Shown here: positions 29,600 through 38,552 of the stretch, one piece after another
Layout: each line of letters starts with the position of its first letter
Numbering within the stretch: position 1 is the first letter of the stretch
NCBI RefSeq assembly: GCF_019710475.1
Contig: NZ_JAJFAX010000003.1
Location: forward strand, 1-64,000
Length of the DNA: 64,000 nucleotides
Origin: Glycomyces sp. TRM65418
Lineage (GTDB): Bacteria > Actinomycetota > Actinomycetes > Mycobacteriales > Micromonosporaceae
Direction: 5' to 3'
Position numbers and translations under genes: made by a program
The notes under the pieces: model-generated
Told to the model about the DNA's origin: nothing
Database searches by the model: none
What the model saw: the letters and a program-made list of their open reading frames with translations, nothing else

Positions 29600-32326
29600 A
29601 TGGTTACCGCCGACGTTCCTTACGCCGACGACCGCTCCCCGGCCGAACGCCACGCAGCCGCGCAGGCGCGTCGGCAGTGGCCCCAGCTGGCGGCCTTCGC
29701 GGGGGACTACCCGTTCGAACTCGACCCGTTCCAGGTCGAGGCCTGCCGCATTCTCGAAAGCGGCCACGGCGTGCTCGTGTGCGCGCCGACGGGGGCGGGC
29801 AAGACCGTCGTCGGCGAGTTCGCCGTCCACCTCGCGCTCGCCGAGGGCGCCAAGTGCTTCTACACGACCCCGATCAAGGCGCTGTCGAACCAGAAGTTCC
29901 ACGACCTCGTCGCCGCGCACGGGGCCGACAACGTGGGCCTCCTGACCGGCGACACGGTCGTCAACGGCGAGGCCCCGATCGTGGTCATGACGACCGAGGT
30001 CCTGCGGAACATGATCTACGCGGGCTCGGCCACCCTCAACGGCCTGCGCTACGTGGTCATGGACGAGGTCCACTACCTCGCCGACCGCTTCCGCGGGGCG
30101 GTGTGGGAGGAGATCATCATCGAGCTCCCGCAGGAGGTCCGCGTCGTCTCCCTCTCCGCGACGGTCTCCAACGCCGAGGAGTTCGGCGACTGGCTCAAGA
30201 GCGTCCGCGGCTCCACCGAGGTCGTCGTCTCCGAGACGCGCCCGGTGCCGCTGTGGCAGCACATGATGGTCGGCGGGGCCCTGCTCGACCTGTTCGAGCC
30301 CGACGGGGACTACGTCTCGAAGGAACTGCTCAAGAAGGACGCCCGCGCCCGCGAACGCAACGAGGGCCGCCCCGGAGGCCGCCGCCGCGGCCGGCCGTAC
30401 GTGGACCGCGGCCGCGTCATCTCGCGCCTCGACCAGGCCGCGCTGCTGCCGGCGATCTACTTCATCTTCTCCCGCGCCGGGTGCGACGCGGCCGTCGACG
30501 AATGCGTGCGCGCCGGGCTCAAGCTCACCGGCAACGCCGAACGCGAGGAGATCGTCGACTACGCGACCGCCTCGGTCGCCCACATCGACCCCGCCGACCT
30601 CGACGCGGTCGGCTTCGACCGCTGGCTCGCCGGGCTCGCCTCCGGCCTCGCCGCCCACCACGCCGGGCTGCTCCCGGTCTTCAAGGAGGTCGTCGAGAAG
30701 CTCTTCGAACGCGGCCTGCTCAAGGCCGTGTTCGCGACCGAGACCCTCGCGCTCGGCATCAACATGCCGGCCCGCTCGGTGGTCCTCGAACGGCTCGTCA
30801 AGTACGACGGCTCCGACCACGTCATGCTCACCCCCGGCCAATACACGCAGCTGACCGGCCGGGCCGGGCGGCGCGGCATCGACGTCGAGGGCCACGCGGT
30901 GACCGTGTGGGCCGAGGACGTGCGCCCCAAGGAGCTCGCCGGGCTCGCGTCCAAGCGCACCTACCCGCTCAACTCGAGCTTCGCGCCCTCCTACAACATG
31001 GCCGTGAACCTCATCGGCGCCGCCGGAGTGGCACGCGCCCAGGAGGTCCTGGCCTCCTCGTTCGCGCAGTTCCAGTCGGACTCCGAGGCCGTCCACATCG
31101 CCGAGCAGGCCCGCACGCTCGGCCGCCGCGCGGCCGAGGCCGCCAAGGCCGCCTCCTGCGACAAGGGCGACTTCCTCGCCTACTACGAACTCACCCAGCA
31201 GCTGTCCCAGGCCGAGCGGGGCGCCCAGAAGCGCCGCAAGGGCGCCCTGCGCGACGAGGCCCGCACCAACCTGGAGCAGCTGCGCGGCGGCGACGTCATC
31301 TGGATCTCCCGCGGCAAGCGCAGCGGCTGGGCCGTGTTCCTGCGCCCGACGGGCGGCTCGCGTCACCACGACCCGCGCTGGGCGGTGCTCACCGCCGACG
31401 GCTGGACCGGGACGCTCGAGACCTCCGCGTTCGACGGCGGCGTCGAGGTCGTCACCCGCATCCGGATGCCCAAGCGCTTCGACCGCAAGGACCCCAAGGC
31501 CCGCTCGGACCTCGCGGCGAGCCTGCGCGAGGCCACGCGGGACCGCTCGCGTCCCACCCGCCGTGGCGGCGCGGCCGAGACCCCCGAGATCGCGCGACTG
31601 CGCGAGGAGGTCAAGTCGCACCCGTGCCGCACCTGTCCGGACGCCGGGCAGCACACCGTCCACGCGTCCCGCTGGTCGCGCCTCAAACGCGAGGAGGAGA
31701 CGCTGCGCCGCCGCTCCGAGCGCCGCGAGCACTCGCTGGCGCGGCAGTTCACGGCCGTGCGCGAGGTCCTCACCGAGTTCGGCTATCTCGAGGGCGAGAC
31801 CGTGACCGGCGACGGTAGGCTCCTGCGCAACCTGTTCGTGGAGACCGACCTCCTCGTCGCGCAGTGCCTGCGCGACGGCATCTGGGAAGGCCTCGACGCG
31901 CCCTCGCTGGCCGCGATCGCGTCGACGGTGATCTACGAGTCCCGCTTCGAGGAGGACGAGTTCTTCGTGGCGGTGCCGGGGCCGATCACCGACGCGGTGG
32001 CGAAGACGATCCGGCGCTGGGAGGCGATCCGGCGCGCCGAGAACAGCCGCGGCCTCTCGCTCATCTCGCGGCCCCAGCTCGGCCTCGCGTGGCCGATCTA
32101 CCGGTGGACGAAGGGCGAGGAGCTGTCGAAGGCGCTCGCGGCGGCCGACGGGCCGTGGCCGATGCCCGGCGGCGACTTCGTGCGCTGGGCGCGGCGGACC
32201 GCGGACCTGCTGCACCAGATGGGCACGGCCGCGCGGTACATCGGGACCGAGTCCTCGAACAAGCTCGCCGACGCGGCCTTCGACGCGGTGGACGCGATCC
32301 GCCGCGGCGTGGTCGCCGACGTGTAG
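29600..32326 (+). CDS. helY: Ski2/Mtr4-like DEVH RNA helicase HelY
   Basis: The 908-residue superfamily 2 helicase. Q-motif-like FELDPFQVEACR, Walker A APTGAGKT (62-69), TTPIKALSNQKF (Ia), DEVH box at 155-158, motif III SLSATVSN, and helicase C-terminal domain with IYFIFSRAGCD, EKLFERGLLKAVFATETLALGINMPAR and QLTGRAGRRGID (motif VI). The long C-terminal part (about 480-908) includes a DSHCT-type helical region and four cysteine/histidine residues around CRTCPDAGQH that may bind metal. Related proteins act on structured RNA in turnover. Its location next to tatC matches mycobacteria. Confidence 0.93.
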   Translation: MVTADVPYADDRSPAERHAAAQARRQWPQLAAFAGDYPFELDPFQVEACRILESGHGVLVCAPTGAGKTVVGEFAVHLALAEGAKCFYTTPIKALSNQKFHDLVAAHGADNVGLLTGDTVVNGEAPIVVMTTEVLRNMIYAGSATLNGLRYVVMDEVHYLADRFRGAVWEEIIIELPQEVRVVSLSATVSNAEEFGDWLKSVRGSTEVVVSETRPVPLWQHMMVGGALLDLFEPDGDYVSKELLKKDARARERNEGRPGGRRRGRPYVDRGRVISRLDQAALLPAIYFIFSRAGCDAAVDECVRAGLKLTGNAEREEIVDYATASVAHIDPADLDAVGFDRWLAGLASGLAAHHAGLLPVFKEVVEKLFERGLLKAVFATETLALGINMPARSVVLERLVKYDGSDHVMLTPGQYTQLTGRAGRRGIDVEGHAVTVWAEDVRPKELAGLASKRTYPLNSSFAPSYNMAVNLIGAAGVARAQEVLASSFAQFQSDSEAVHIAEQARTLGRRAAEAAKAASCDKGDFLAYYELTQQLSQAERGAQKRRKGALRDEARTNLEQLRGGDVIWISRGKRSGWAVFLRPTGGSRHHDPRWAVLTADGWTGTLETSAFDGGVEVVTRIRMPKRFDRKDPKARSDLAASLREATRDRSRPTRRGGAAETPEIARLREEVKSHPCRTCPDAGQHTVHASRWSRLKREEETLRRRSERREHSLARQFTAVREVLTEFGYLEGETVTGDGRLLRNLFVETDLLVAQCLRDGIWEGLDAPSLAAIASTVIYESRFEEDEFFVAVPGPITDAVAKTIRRWEAIRRAENSRGLSLISRPQLGLAWPIYRWTKGEELSKALAAADGPWPMPGGDFVRWARRTADLLHQMGTAARYIGTESSNKLADAAFDAVDAIRRGVVADV

Positions 32327-32389
32327 ACGCTCGCGTGCGGTTCGGCGACGCCACCGATCCGGTGCGCCGCCGGCCTGAAAGGACGCTCC

Positions 32390-32767
32390 ATGCACCGCAG
32401 TCGCCTCTCGACGATCCTCATCGACACCCCCGACGCCGATGCGGCGGCCGCGTTCTGGTCGGCCGCGCTGGGGGTCGCGGCCCGGCCGGTCGCGGGGGAG
32501 GAGCAGTTCCTCTCGCTCGCGGGTGCGCTGCCGGGCCTGTCGACGGCGGTGCAGCGCCTGGACGAGGGCGAGCCGCGGATCCACGTGGACATCGAGACCG
32601 ACGACCTCGACGCGGAGACCGAGCGGCTGAAGGCGCTGGGCGCCACGGAGGTGTCGCGCTGGCTCGACTGCCGGACGCTGCGGGTCCCGGGCGGCCACAT
32701 CGTGTGCGTGATCCCGCTCCACTCGGACCCGGAGACGTTCGAGGCCGCGGCGAACGTCTGGGAGTGA
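32390..32767 (+). CDS. VOC (glyoxalase/dioxygenase)-family protein
   Basis: 125 residues with two beta-alpha-beta-beta-beta repeats: first repeat STILIDTPDADAAAAFWSAALG, second around RIHVDIETDDLDAETERLKALGA, ending LRVPGGHIVCVIPL. The sequence matches the Glyoxalase_6-like subgroup common in actinobacteria. Possible metal ligands are His in RIHVDI and Glu/Asp nearby, but the active site cannot be assigned. AAGGA lies 6 nt before the ATG. It could be a resistance or detoxification protein. It ends before a structured convergent intergenic region. Confidence 0.8.
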   Translation: MHRSRLSTILIDTPDADAAAAFWSAALGVAARPVAGEEQFLSLAGALPGLSTAVQRLDEGEPRIHVDIETDDLDAETERLKALGATEVSRWLDCRTLRVPGGHIVCVIPLHSDPETFEAAANVWE

Positions 32768-32775
32768 ACCGAGCC

Positions 32776-32793
32776 GGCCGCACGGCCGGCGGT
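32776..32793. terminator. terminator hairpin after the VOC gene
   Basis: Perfect 8-bp arms GCCGGCCG and CGGCCGGC with a CA spacer. The following 200 bp up to 33008 contain more inverted repeats (for example GGGTCCG with CGGACCC) but no plausible ORF. Confidence 0.55.
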
Positions 32794-33008
32794 CGGTCCG
32801 AACCTCCACGCGGGCCTCGGGGCGGGCCCCGATAGGCGATGGCGTCGGAGGGGCACGACCATCGGGCCGGGCCGGGTCCGCGCGGCGCCCCGTCCAATGG
32901 GCACTCCGAACGTCCGCACGGACCCCGGGATCGGGCCCCCACCGGCAATGGCGGCTGGAGGCACGACGTTCCTGCTACGACCGTCCTGCGAGGACGGCGG
33001 CGCTCGCC

Positions 33009-33923
33009 CTAGGCCTCCTGGGCGATGATGGCCTCGTTGAAGCGTTTGAGGGCTGAGGCCACGCCCCATTCCTCCGCCAGGGCCTCGACCTTCGCCCGGT
33101 CCTTCGGGAGGCCCGGCAGGGTCGCGTCCGCCGTCGGGACCGGCACGTCGGACACCGCCGTCGAGACCTTCACGGCCCGGTCGAGGTAGTCCGCCGCCTC
33201 GTTGATCGCCTTGCGATGCCGCTCCGGCAGATCCGAGCCGTCCTCGGCCGCGGCGGCCTTCAAGCCGGCGATGCCGCCGTAGGTGTTCACCAGCGTCACG
33301 GCCGTCTTCGCGCCGACGCCCTTGACGCCCGGCAGCCCGTCGGAGGGGTCTCCGCGCAGCACCGCGAAGTCCACATAGTGCCGCGGGTCCACTCCGAACT
33401 TCGTCGCGACCGCCTCGCCGTCGAACAGCTCCGCCTTGGAGATGCCGCGCGCGAGGTATACGACCTTCCGCTCCCGCTCGTCGTCGACGAGCTGGAACAG
33501 GTCCCGGTCGCCGGTCACGACGAGCACCGGCTCGGCCGTCCGCGCCGCCAGCGTCGCGATCACGTCGTCGGCCTCGTACTCCGGGTGCGTCGCCGTCGTG
33601 ACGCCCAGCGCCGGCAGCAGCGCCTCGATCGCCGCGACCTGCTCGTCCAACCCCTCCGGGGCGTCCTCCGAGCCGTCCGCCAAGGCCCGGTCCGCCTTGT
33701 ACCCGGGCATCAGGTCGAGCCGCCACTGCGGCCGCCAGTTCCCCTCCAGGCAGCAGACCATCCCGGTGGGGGAGTACTTGCGCGCCAGCACGGCCAGGCC
33801 GTCGAAGAAGCCGCGCACCGCACCCGCGCGCCGCCCGTCGGGGGCCTTGATCGAGGACGGGAGCCCGTAGTAGGCGCGGTACCACAGCGAGGCGGCGTCG
33901 ATGAGCATCAGCATGCCCACCAC
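33009..33923 (-). CDS. 5'-3' exonuclease (PolA N-terminal-domain family)
   Basis: The 304-residue flap-type nuclease resembles the N-terminal domain of DNA polymerase I but is free-standing. LMLIDAASLWYRAYYGLP at the N terminus (first metal-binding Asp), PGYKADR, the acidic cluster PEYEADDVIATLA, VVTGDRDLFQLV, and the helix-hairpin-helix region VLRGDPSDGLPGVKGVGAKTAVTL. It probably processes Okazaki fragments or repair intermediates. The start is ambiguous: GTG at 33923 or 33920, or an ATG a few codons later; no clear ribosome site separates them. A nuclease of this family close to helY is also seen in mycobacteria. Confidence 0.92.
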   Translation of the reverse strand: MVGMLMLIDAASLWYRAYYGLPSSIKAPDGRRAGAVRGFFDGLAVLARKYSPTGMVCCLEGNWRPQWRLDLMPGYKADRALADGSEDAPEGLDEQVAAIEALLPALGVTTATHPEYEADDVIATLAARTAEPVLVVTGDRDLFQLVDDERERKVVYLARGISKAELFDGEAVATKFGVDPRHYVDFAVLRGDPSDGLPGVKGVGAKTAVTLVNTYGGIAGLKAAAAEDGSDLPERHRKAINEAADYLDRAVKVSTAVSDVPVPTADATLPGLPKDRAKVEALAEEWGVASALKRFNEAIIAQEA

Positions 33924-34017
33924 TGTCTCACGGCCTCACGACAGGCCGCGCGCTTCGCCGCAGTCCGGCCCGGAAGCGGATTCGGCCGCCTCCATAGTGC
34001 GAAACCTGCCACATTTA

Positions 34018-34028
34018 CCACCAGGTGG
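34018..34028. promoter_or_regulatory. short palindrome upstream of the amino-acid ABC operon
   Basis: CCACC-A-GGTGG lies about 60 bp before the solute-binding protein gene in a locally A/T-richer stretch. It is followed by TAACGAT, a possible -10 region. Confidence 0.35.
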
Positions 34029-34091
34029 AATAACGATGAGAGGATTCGAACGGAAAGATCGGCCCGTCAGCGAACTATGAGGAGCCTTCAG

Positions 34092-34874
34092 GTGAACAAC
34101 ACTGCCCGCCGCGCCGCCGCCGCCCTGGCCCTGATCGGGACCGGGCTGGCCGCCGCCGCATGCTCGTCCGAGGAAGACACGACCCTCACCGTCTGCACCA
34201 ACGTCCCCTTCGAACCGTTCGAGTTCCAGGAGGACGGCGAGTACGTCGGCTTCGACATCGACCTCATGAACCTCCTCGGCGAGCGCCTCGACCAGACCGT
34301 CGAGATCGTCGAGATCGACTTCGACTCCATCGCCTCCGGCTCGGCCCTCAACGCCGGCACCTGCGACATCGCCGCCTCCGGCCTCACCATCACCGAAGAG
34401 CGGCAGGAGGCCATGGGCATGTCCCAGGCCTACTACCGCGCCGACCAGGCCCTCGTCGTCGGCGCCGACTCGGCCACCGCGAGCATCGAGGACCTCGCCG
34501 AGATGCGGGTCGCCGTCCAGACCGGCAGCACCGGCGAGGCCTACGCCAACGACAACGCCGGCCAGTTCGGCTACGAGGTCGTCGCCTTCGAGACCATGGG
34601 CGACATCGCCTCCGCGCTCACCTCCGGCAGCGTCGACGCCTCGATCGCCGACCTCGCGACCTGGACCGCCATGATCGAGTCCGCCCCCGACCTCAAGCTC
34701 GTGCAGACGATCGAGACCGAGGAGTACTACGGCTTCGCCGTCCAGAAGGACGACACCGCGCTCCTCGACGAGGTCAACGCCATGCTCGACGAGGCCTTCG
34801 AGAACGGCACGTACGAAGAGCTCTACCTGAAGTGGATCGGTGAGCCCTACACCGGGAACCTCGACCAGCAGTGA
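34092..34874 (+). CDS. polar amino-acid ABC importer, solute-binding lipoprotein (family 3)
   Basis: The 260-residue extracytoplasmic receptor. A signal peptide of about 25 residues ends in the lipobox-like LAAAAC, so the mature protein begins with a lipid-modified Cys. The domain has the family 3 signature [14 protein letters not shown], then [28 protein letters not shown] and the inter-domain segment [16 protein letters not shown]. The GTG at 34092 is preferred because AGGAG lies 7 nt upstream; an in-frame ATG at 34077 would overlap that site. First gene of a three-gene importer operon with 4-nt overlaps. The specific amino acid cannot be read. Confidence 0.92.
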   Translation: MNNTARRAAAALALIGTGLAAAACSSEEDTTLTVCTNVPFEPFEFQEDGEYVGFDIDLMNLLGERLDQTVEIVEIDFDSIASGSALNAGTCDIAASGLTITEERQEAMGMSQAYYRADQALVVGADSATASIEDLAEMRVAVQTGSTGEAYANDNAGQFGYEVVAFETMGDIASALTSGSVDASIADLATWTAMIESAPDLKLVQTIETEEYYGFAVQKDDTALLDEVNAMLDEAFENGTYEELYLKWIGEPYTGNLDQQ

Positions 34875-35686
34875 GCACCGAAACCCGCGCCCCGGAGCGC
34901 CGCATGACGCCGAAGCAGCGGCGGCGCCTCTCGCGCGCCGTCCAGTACGTCGTGATCGCCGCCGTCGTGGCCGTCCTGGCGGCCGTGGCCGACTGGGGCC
35001 AGATCGCCGACTCGTTCTTCCGCCTCGACCTGGCCGCCGCCATGTTCCCGGCGGTGTGGACCCCGTTCTGGAACACGATCGTCTACACGCTCCTCGCGTT
35101 CGTCTTCGGCATGATCGTGGGCGTCCCGATCGCGCTCATGCGCGTCTCGTCCTTCGGGCCCTACCGCTGGTTCGCCAGGGTGTACGTCGAGATCTTCCGT
35201 GGCCTGCCCGCGCTCCTGGTGCTGTTCCTCGTCGGCTACGGCGTCCCCCAGGCCTTCCCGGGCATCCAGTACCCCGGCGGCGTCTACGGCCAGGTCGCGA
35301 TCGGCCTCGGCCTGACCTCCTCGGCCTACATCGCCGAGAGCGTCCGCGCCGGCATCCAGGCCGTCCCCGAAGGACAGGTCGAGGCCGCCAGGTCCCTCGG
35401 CATGAGCCACACCCGCACCATGATCACCGTGGTCCTGCCCCAGGCGCTGCGGATCGTCATCCCGCCGCTGACGAACGAACTCGTCATGCTCACCAAGGAC
35501 TCCAGCCTCGTGTTCGTCCTGGGCGTCACCACCGCCACCATGGAGCTGACCAAGTTCGCCCGCAACGAGCTGACCGCCAACGCCAACGCCACCCCGCTGC
35601 TGGTCGGCGGCCTGCTCTACCTGCTGCTGACCGTGCCGCTCTCGATCCTGGCCCGCCGCCTGGAAACCCGAGGAGACGCCCGATGA
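34871..35686 (+). CDS. polar amino-acid ABC importer, permease (HisM/GlnP type)
   Basis: The 271-residue membrane permease has a cytoplasmic N-terminal basic region, about five transmembrane helices and the coupling segment [30 protein letters not shown], which contacts the ATPase (EAA motif). The His/Glu/Gln/Arg/opine family signature is also seen in [19 protein letters not shown]. The GTG start overlaps the receptor stop by 4 nt (GTGA). As only one permease gene is present, it likely works as a homodimer. Confidence 0.93.
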   Translation: MSTETRAPERRMTPKQRRRLSRAVQYVVIAAVVAVLAAVADWGQIADSFFRLDLAAAMFPAVWTPFWNTIVYTLLAFVFGMIVGVPIALMRVSSFGPYRWFARVYVEIFRGLPALLVLFLVGYGVPQAFPGIQYPGGVYGQVAIGLGLTSSAYIAESVRAGIQAVPEGQVEAARSLGMSHTRTMITVVLPQALRIVIPPLTNELVMLTKDSSLVFVLGVTTATMELTKFARNELTANANATPLLVGGLLYLLLTVPLSILARRLETRGDAR

Positions 35687-36450
35687 CATCGAATGGAACC
35701 ACCGAGCCCGAACCGCTCGTGCGCATCCGGGGCCTGCGCAAGCGCTACGGCGACAACGAGGTCCTGCGCGGCATCGACCTCGACCTCGCCGAAGGCGAAG
35801 TCGTGTGCCTCATCGGGCCCTCCGGGTCCGGCAAGTCCACCCTCCTGCGCTGCGTCAACCTCCTGGAGACCCCCAGCGGCGGCACCATCGTCGCCGCCGG
35901 GCACGACATGACCGACCCCGACGCCGACCTCGACGCGGCCCGCCGCGAGATCGGCATGGTCTTCCAGCACTTCAACCTCTTCAGCCACCTGTCGATCCTC
36001 GACAACGTCGCCATCGCCCAGCGCCGCGTCCTCAAGACCCCGCGGAGCGAGGCCGAGGCCGAGGCGCGGCGGCGCCTGGCCGAGGTCGGCATCGAGGGCA
36101 AGGAGCGGTCCCGGCCCGCGCAGCTCTCCGGCGGCCAGCAGCAGCGCGTCGCCATCGCCCGCGCGCTCGCCATGGGCCCCAAGCTCATGCTCTTCGACGA
36201 GCCCACCAGCGCCCTCGACCCCGAACTGGTGGGCGAGGTCCTGGCGGTCATGAAGGGCCTGGCCGCCGAGGGCATGACGATGCTCGTGGTCACCCACGAG
36301 ATGAGCTTCGCGCGCGAGGTCGCCGACCGGGTCCTGTTCCTCGACGGCGGCGTCATCGTCGAGTCCGGGCCGCCCGCCGAGGTCCTCACCGCTCCGAAGA
36401 CCGAACGGGCGCAGAGCTTCCTCCACCGCGTCCTCCACCCCGTCGACTGA
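35683..36450 (+). CDS. polar amino-acid ABC importer, ATP-binding protein
   Basis: The 255-residue ATPase (GlnQ/HisP type). Walker [11 protein letters not shown]-loop [10 protein letters not shown], signature LSGGQQQR, Walker [15 protein letters not shown] and switch [22 protein letters not shown] and [16 protein letters not shown] are typical of amino-acid importers. It overlaps the permease gene by 4 nt (ATGA). The amidohydrolase gene starts 13 bp after its stop and could be co-transcribed. Confidence 0.94.
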   Translation: MTSNGTTEPEPLVRIRGLRKRYGDNEVLRGIDLDLAEGEVVCLIGPSGSGKSTLLRCVNLLETPSGGTIVAAGHDMTDPDADLDAARREIGMVFQHFNLFSHLSILDNVAIAQRRVLKTPRSEAEAEARRRLAEVGIEGKERSRPAQLSGGQQQRVAIARALAMGPKLMLFDEPTSALDPELVGEVLAVMKGLAAEGMTMLVVTHEMSFAREVADRVLFLDGGVIVESGPPAEVLTAPKTERAQSFLHRVLHPVD

Positions 36451-36463
36451 CATCATTGGAGGC

Positions 36464-38029
36464 ATGAGCCTCCTCCAGCAGCACGGCCACGACCAGACTC
36501 TCGAGAAGACCCTGTGGCGCGGCGGCCGCGTCCTCAGCCCGTCGAGCCCCGCCGCGACGGCGCTGCTCACCGAAGGCGACCGCATCGCCTGGGTCGGCCC
36601 GGACGCGGACGCGCCCGCCGCCGACCGCACCGTCGACCTCGACGGCGCGCTGGTGACCCCCGCGTTCGTCGACTCCCACGTCCACCTCACCGGCACCGGC
36701 GCGTCCCTCGTCGGCCTCCACCTCGCCGGGTCGCGTTCGGCCGCCGAAGTCCTGGAACGGGTCGCGGAAACCGCCGAGGCGCTCGCGCCCGACGCGGTCG
36801 TCCTCGCCGGCGGCTGGGACGAGACCGCCTGGGCCGACCCCGCCCTGCCCGCCGCCGAAGCGGTCGAACGGGCCGCCGGGGGCCGCCTCGTGTACCTCTC
36901 GCGCACCTGCGGCCACACCGGGATCGCCGGGCCCCGGCTCCTCGCCGAGCACCCCGGCCTCGCCGGACTCGACGGTTTCGAGGCCTCCGGGGTCCTCACC
37001 CGCGCCGCCCACCGGGCCGCCCGCGCCCACCTCCAGACCGCCGTCCCGGTCGCCCAGCGCCTCGCCGACGCCCGCGCGGGCCTCGCCCACGCCGCGAGCC
37101 TGGGCATCGCCGCGGTCGCCGAGATGGCGGTCCCCAACCCGGCCGACCCGCTCATCGAAGACGAGTTCCAAGGCCTCATCGCGCTCGGCGGCGAACCCGG
37201 CCTCCCTGCCGTCTACGGCTGGTGGGGCGAGCTCGCCGCCGCCGAGAAGGCCCGGGACCTCGGCGCGCACGGCTGCGGCGGCGACCTCTCGGTGGACGGC
37301 TCCATCGGGGCCCGCACCGCGTTCCTGCGCCAGCCCTACCGCGACACCGACACCGTCGGCGCGCAGTACCTCACCGCCGAGGACGTCGCCGCGCACCTCC
37401 TCGACTGCCACCGCGTCGGACTCCCGGCCGCGTTCCACGCCATCGGCGACGCCGCCGTCGAGACCGTCCTCGACGGCCTCGACCGGGTCGAAGACGCCCT
37501 GGGCATCGACGCGATCCGCCAGGCCCGCCACCGCATCGAACACGCCGAGCTGCTCGACTCCGCGCTCATCGCCCGCATGGTCCACCACGGCGTCCACGCC
37601 TCCGTCCAGCCCGCCTTCGACGCCGCCTGGGGCGGTCTCGACGGCATGTACGCCGCCCGGCTCGGGCGCGCCCGAGCGCTGGCCGCGAACCCGCTCTCGA
37701 AGCTCGCCGGCGTCGGCGTCCCGCTCGCCTTCGGCTCGGACTCGCCGGTGACCGCCCTGGACCCCTGGGGCGGCGTCAGGGCCGCGCTGCTGCACCACTA
37801 CCCCGTCTCGCGGCTTCCGATGGCCGCGGCCTTCTCCGCGGCCACCAGAGGCGGCTGGAGGGCCCTCGGCATCGCCGACTCCGGGTCCCTCGCCCCGTCC
37901 ATGCGTGCGAATTTCACCGTGTGGGACCTCACCGTCGAGGCCCTCCCCGACCTGAGTGACCCCGACAGCTCCGATCCGACGTGCTCCATGACCGTCGCGG
38001 GCGGTCGCCTCGTGTACTCGCGTGCCTGA
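36464..38029 (+). CDS. amidohydrolase-family metal-dependent hydrolase (YtcJ-like)
   Basis: 521 residues with the composite beta-sandwich plus TIM-barrel layout of YtcJ-like amidohydrolases. Metal motifs: DSHVHL (first two His, about 69-71), HAIGDAA and RIEHAE (third and fourth His), and GSDSPV (catalytic Asp). The N-terminal WRGGRVLSPS and C-terminal MTVAGGRLVYSR strands form the small domain. Such proteins hydrolyse N-acyl or formamide compounds, but substrates are mostly unknown. The purine tract GGAGG almost touches the ATG. The gene may belong to the amino-acid importer operon just upstream, which would fit use of an amide-linked nutrient; this is inference. Confidence 0.85.
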   Translation: MSLLQQHGHDQTLEKTLWRGGRVLSPSSPAATALLTEGDRIAWVGPDADAPAADRTVDLDGALVTPAFVDSHVHLTGTGASLVGLHLAGSRSAAEVLERVAETAEALAPDAVVLAGGWDETAWADPALPAAEAVERAAGGRLVYLSRTCGHTGIAGPRLLAEHPGLAGLDGFEASGVLTRAAHRAARAHLQTAVPVAQRLADARAGLAHAASLGIAAVAEMAVPNPADPLIEDEFQGLIALGGEPGLPAVYGWWGELAAAEKARDLGAHGCGGDLSVDGSIGARTAFLRQPYRDTDTVGAQYLTAEDVAAHLLDCHRVGLPAAFHAIGDAAVETVLDGLDRVEDALGIDAIRQARHRIEHAELLDSALIARMVHHGVHASVQPAFDAAWGGLDGMYAARLGRARALAANPLSKLAGVGVPLAFGSDSPVTALDPWGGVRAALLHHYPVSRLPMAAAFSAATRGGWRALGIADSGSLAPSMRANFTVWDLTVEALPDLSDPDSSDPTCSMTVAGGRLVYSRA

Positions 38030-38093
38030 CCAGGGGCGCCGCGAGGCGCCAGGGCGATGCGAGAAAAATTACGGGGCCAAAATTCCGACCCGG

Positions 38094-38124
38094 TCGACAC
38101 CCCCTACGCTGTTTGGCTTACGGT
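38094..38124 (+). promoter_or_regulatory. candidate strong promoter of the orphan transcript
   Basis: TCGACA (38094-38099) and TACGGT (38119-38124) are separated by 19 bp, slightly longer than ideal. An A/T-rich tract (about 38061-38083, containing gagaaaaatta and ccaaaattcc) lies directly upstream like an UP element and is unusual for this GC-rich genome. Confidence 0.4.
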
Positions 38125-38130
38125 GGTCTG

Positions 38131-38466
38131 GTCCTCGGCGGACGACCCGAACCGGAAGACCGCCGAACGTCGGGGGCGACTCGACTTGCTTTGCTCCCAC
38201 GCAGACTGGACAAGGTGGCGGCGCGGCCGCACCGCTACCGGCGGCCAGGTCCAGATCGCGGGGGTCGGCGGAGGAAGGCGAGCCGGTCGCCGGTGGTGGA
38301 CCCGCGGCAGACGCCGGTGATCCCTAGACAACAACTCGTAGACGCTCAGCCAGACGGGTGCGAGTTGGTCCGAAGATCACCAGCGGAGGCGGCAGGGGAC
38401 ACCGGCCGTACAGGGACTGGGAGAAACCCGTGCGAGGGGCGTAGCCGGACACAGCTGCGCCCCTTT
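38131..38466 (+). ncRNA. candidate structured non-coding RNA upstream of lnt
   Basis: The 520-bp gap between the amidohydrolase and lnt contains no convincing ORF but is packed with complementary segments in order: TCGGCGG 38135-38141 with CCGCCGA 38160-38166; CTGGAC 38206-38211 with GTCCAG 38249-38254; CGCGGG 38257-38262 with CCCGCG 38301-38306; GGTGATC 38316-38322 with GATCACC 38375-38381, enclosing CAACTCG 38332-38338 with CGAGTTG 38361-38367; and finally an 11-bp terminator hairpin followed by TTT. With a promoter-like sequence before it, this outlines a transcript of about 335 nt. Motifs of RNase P RNA (ACAGAA, GAGGAAAGTC), tmRNA and SRP RNA are absent. A riboswitch-type leader that terminates ahead of lnt, or a 6S/Ms1-like RNA, are alternatives. 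Confidence 0.4.
38435..38466 (+). terminator. intrinsic terminator with no ORF before it
   Basis: AGGGGCGTAGC (38435-38445) pairs with GCTGCGCCCCT (38454-38464, one U-G pair) across an 8-nt loop and is followed by TTTG. The nearest upstream gene ends 400 bp away. Confidence 0.7.
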
Positions 38467-38552
38467 GCCGTGTCCGCAGTAGGCTGGAACCCCACCTGAC
38501 GCGGCGCGAGGGCCCCTCGCGTCGCGCCCGCAGCCATCGAGGAGCGCCCTTC

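Noticed and set aside
29399..32809. 1136-codon minus-strand frame opposite helY
   Set aside because: Low-complexity Arg/Gly/Ala/Val-rich translation without motifs; HelY motifs are complete on the plus strand.
38131..38466. RNase P RNA, tmRNA or SRP RNA as the identity of the candidate RNA
   Set aside because: None of the invariant motifs (ACAGAA and GAGGAAAGTCC of RNase P, the tag frame of tmRNA, the GGAAG...AGCA loop set of SRP RNA) can be found.
38022..38499. Short plus- and minus-strand frames in the gap before lnt
   Set aside because: Arg/Pro-rich translations in several overlapping frames, no ribosome sites, and they are crossed by the helices and terminator of the candidate RNA.
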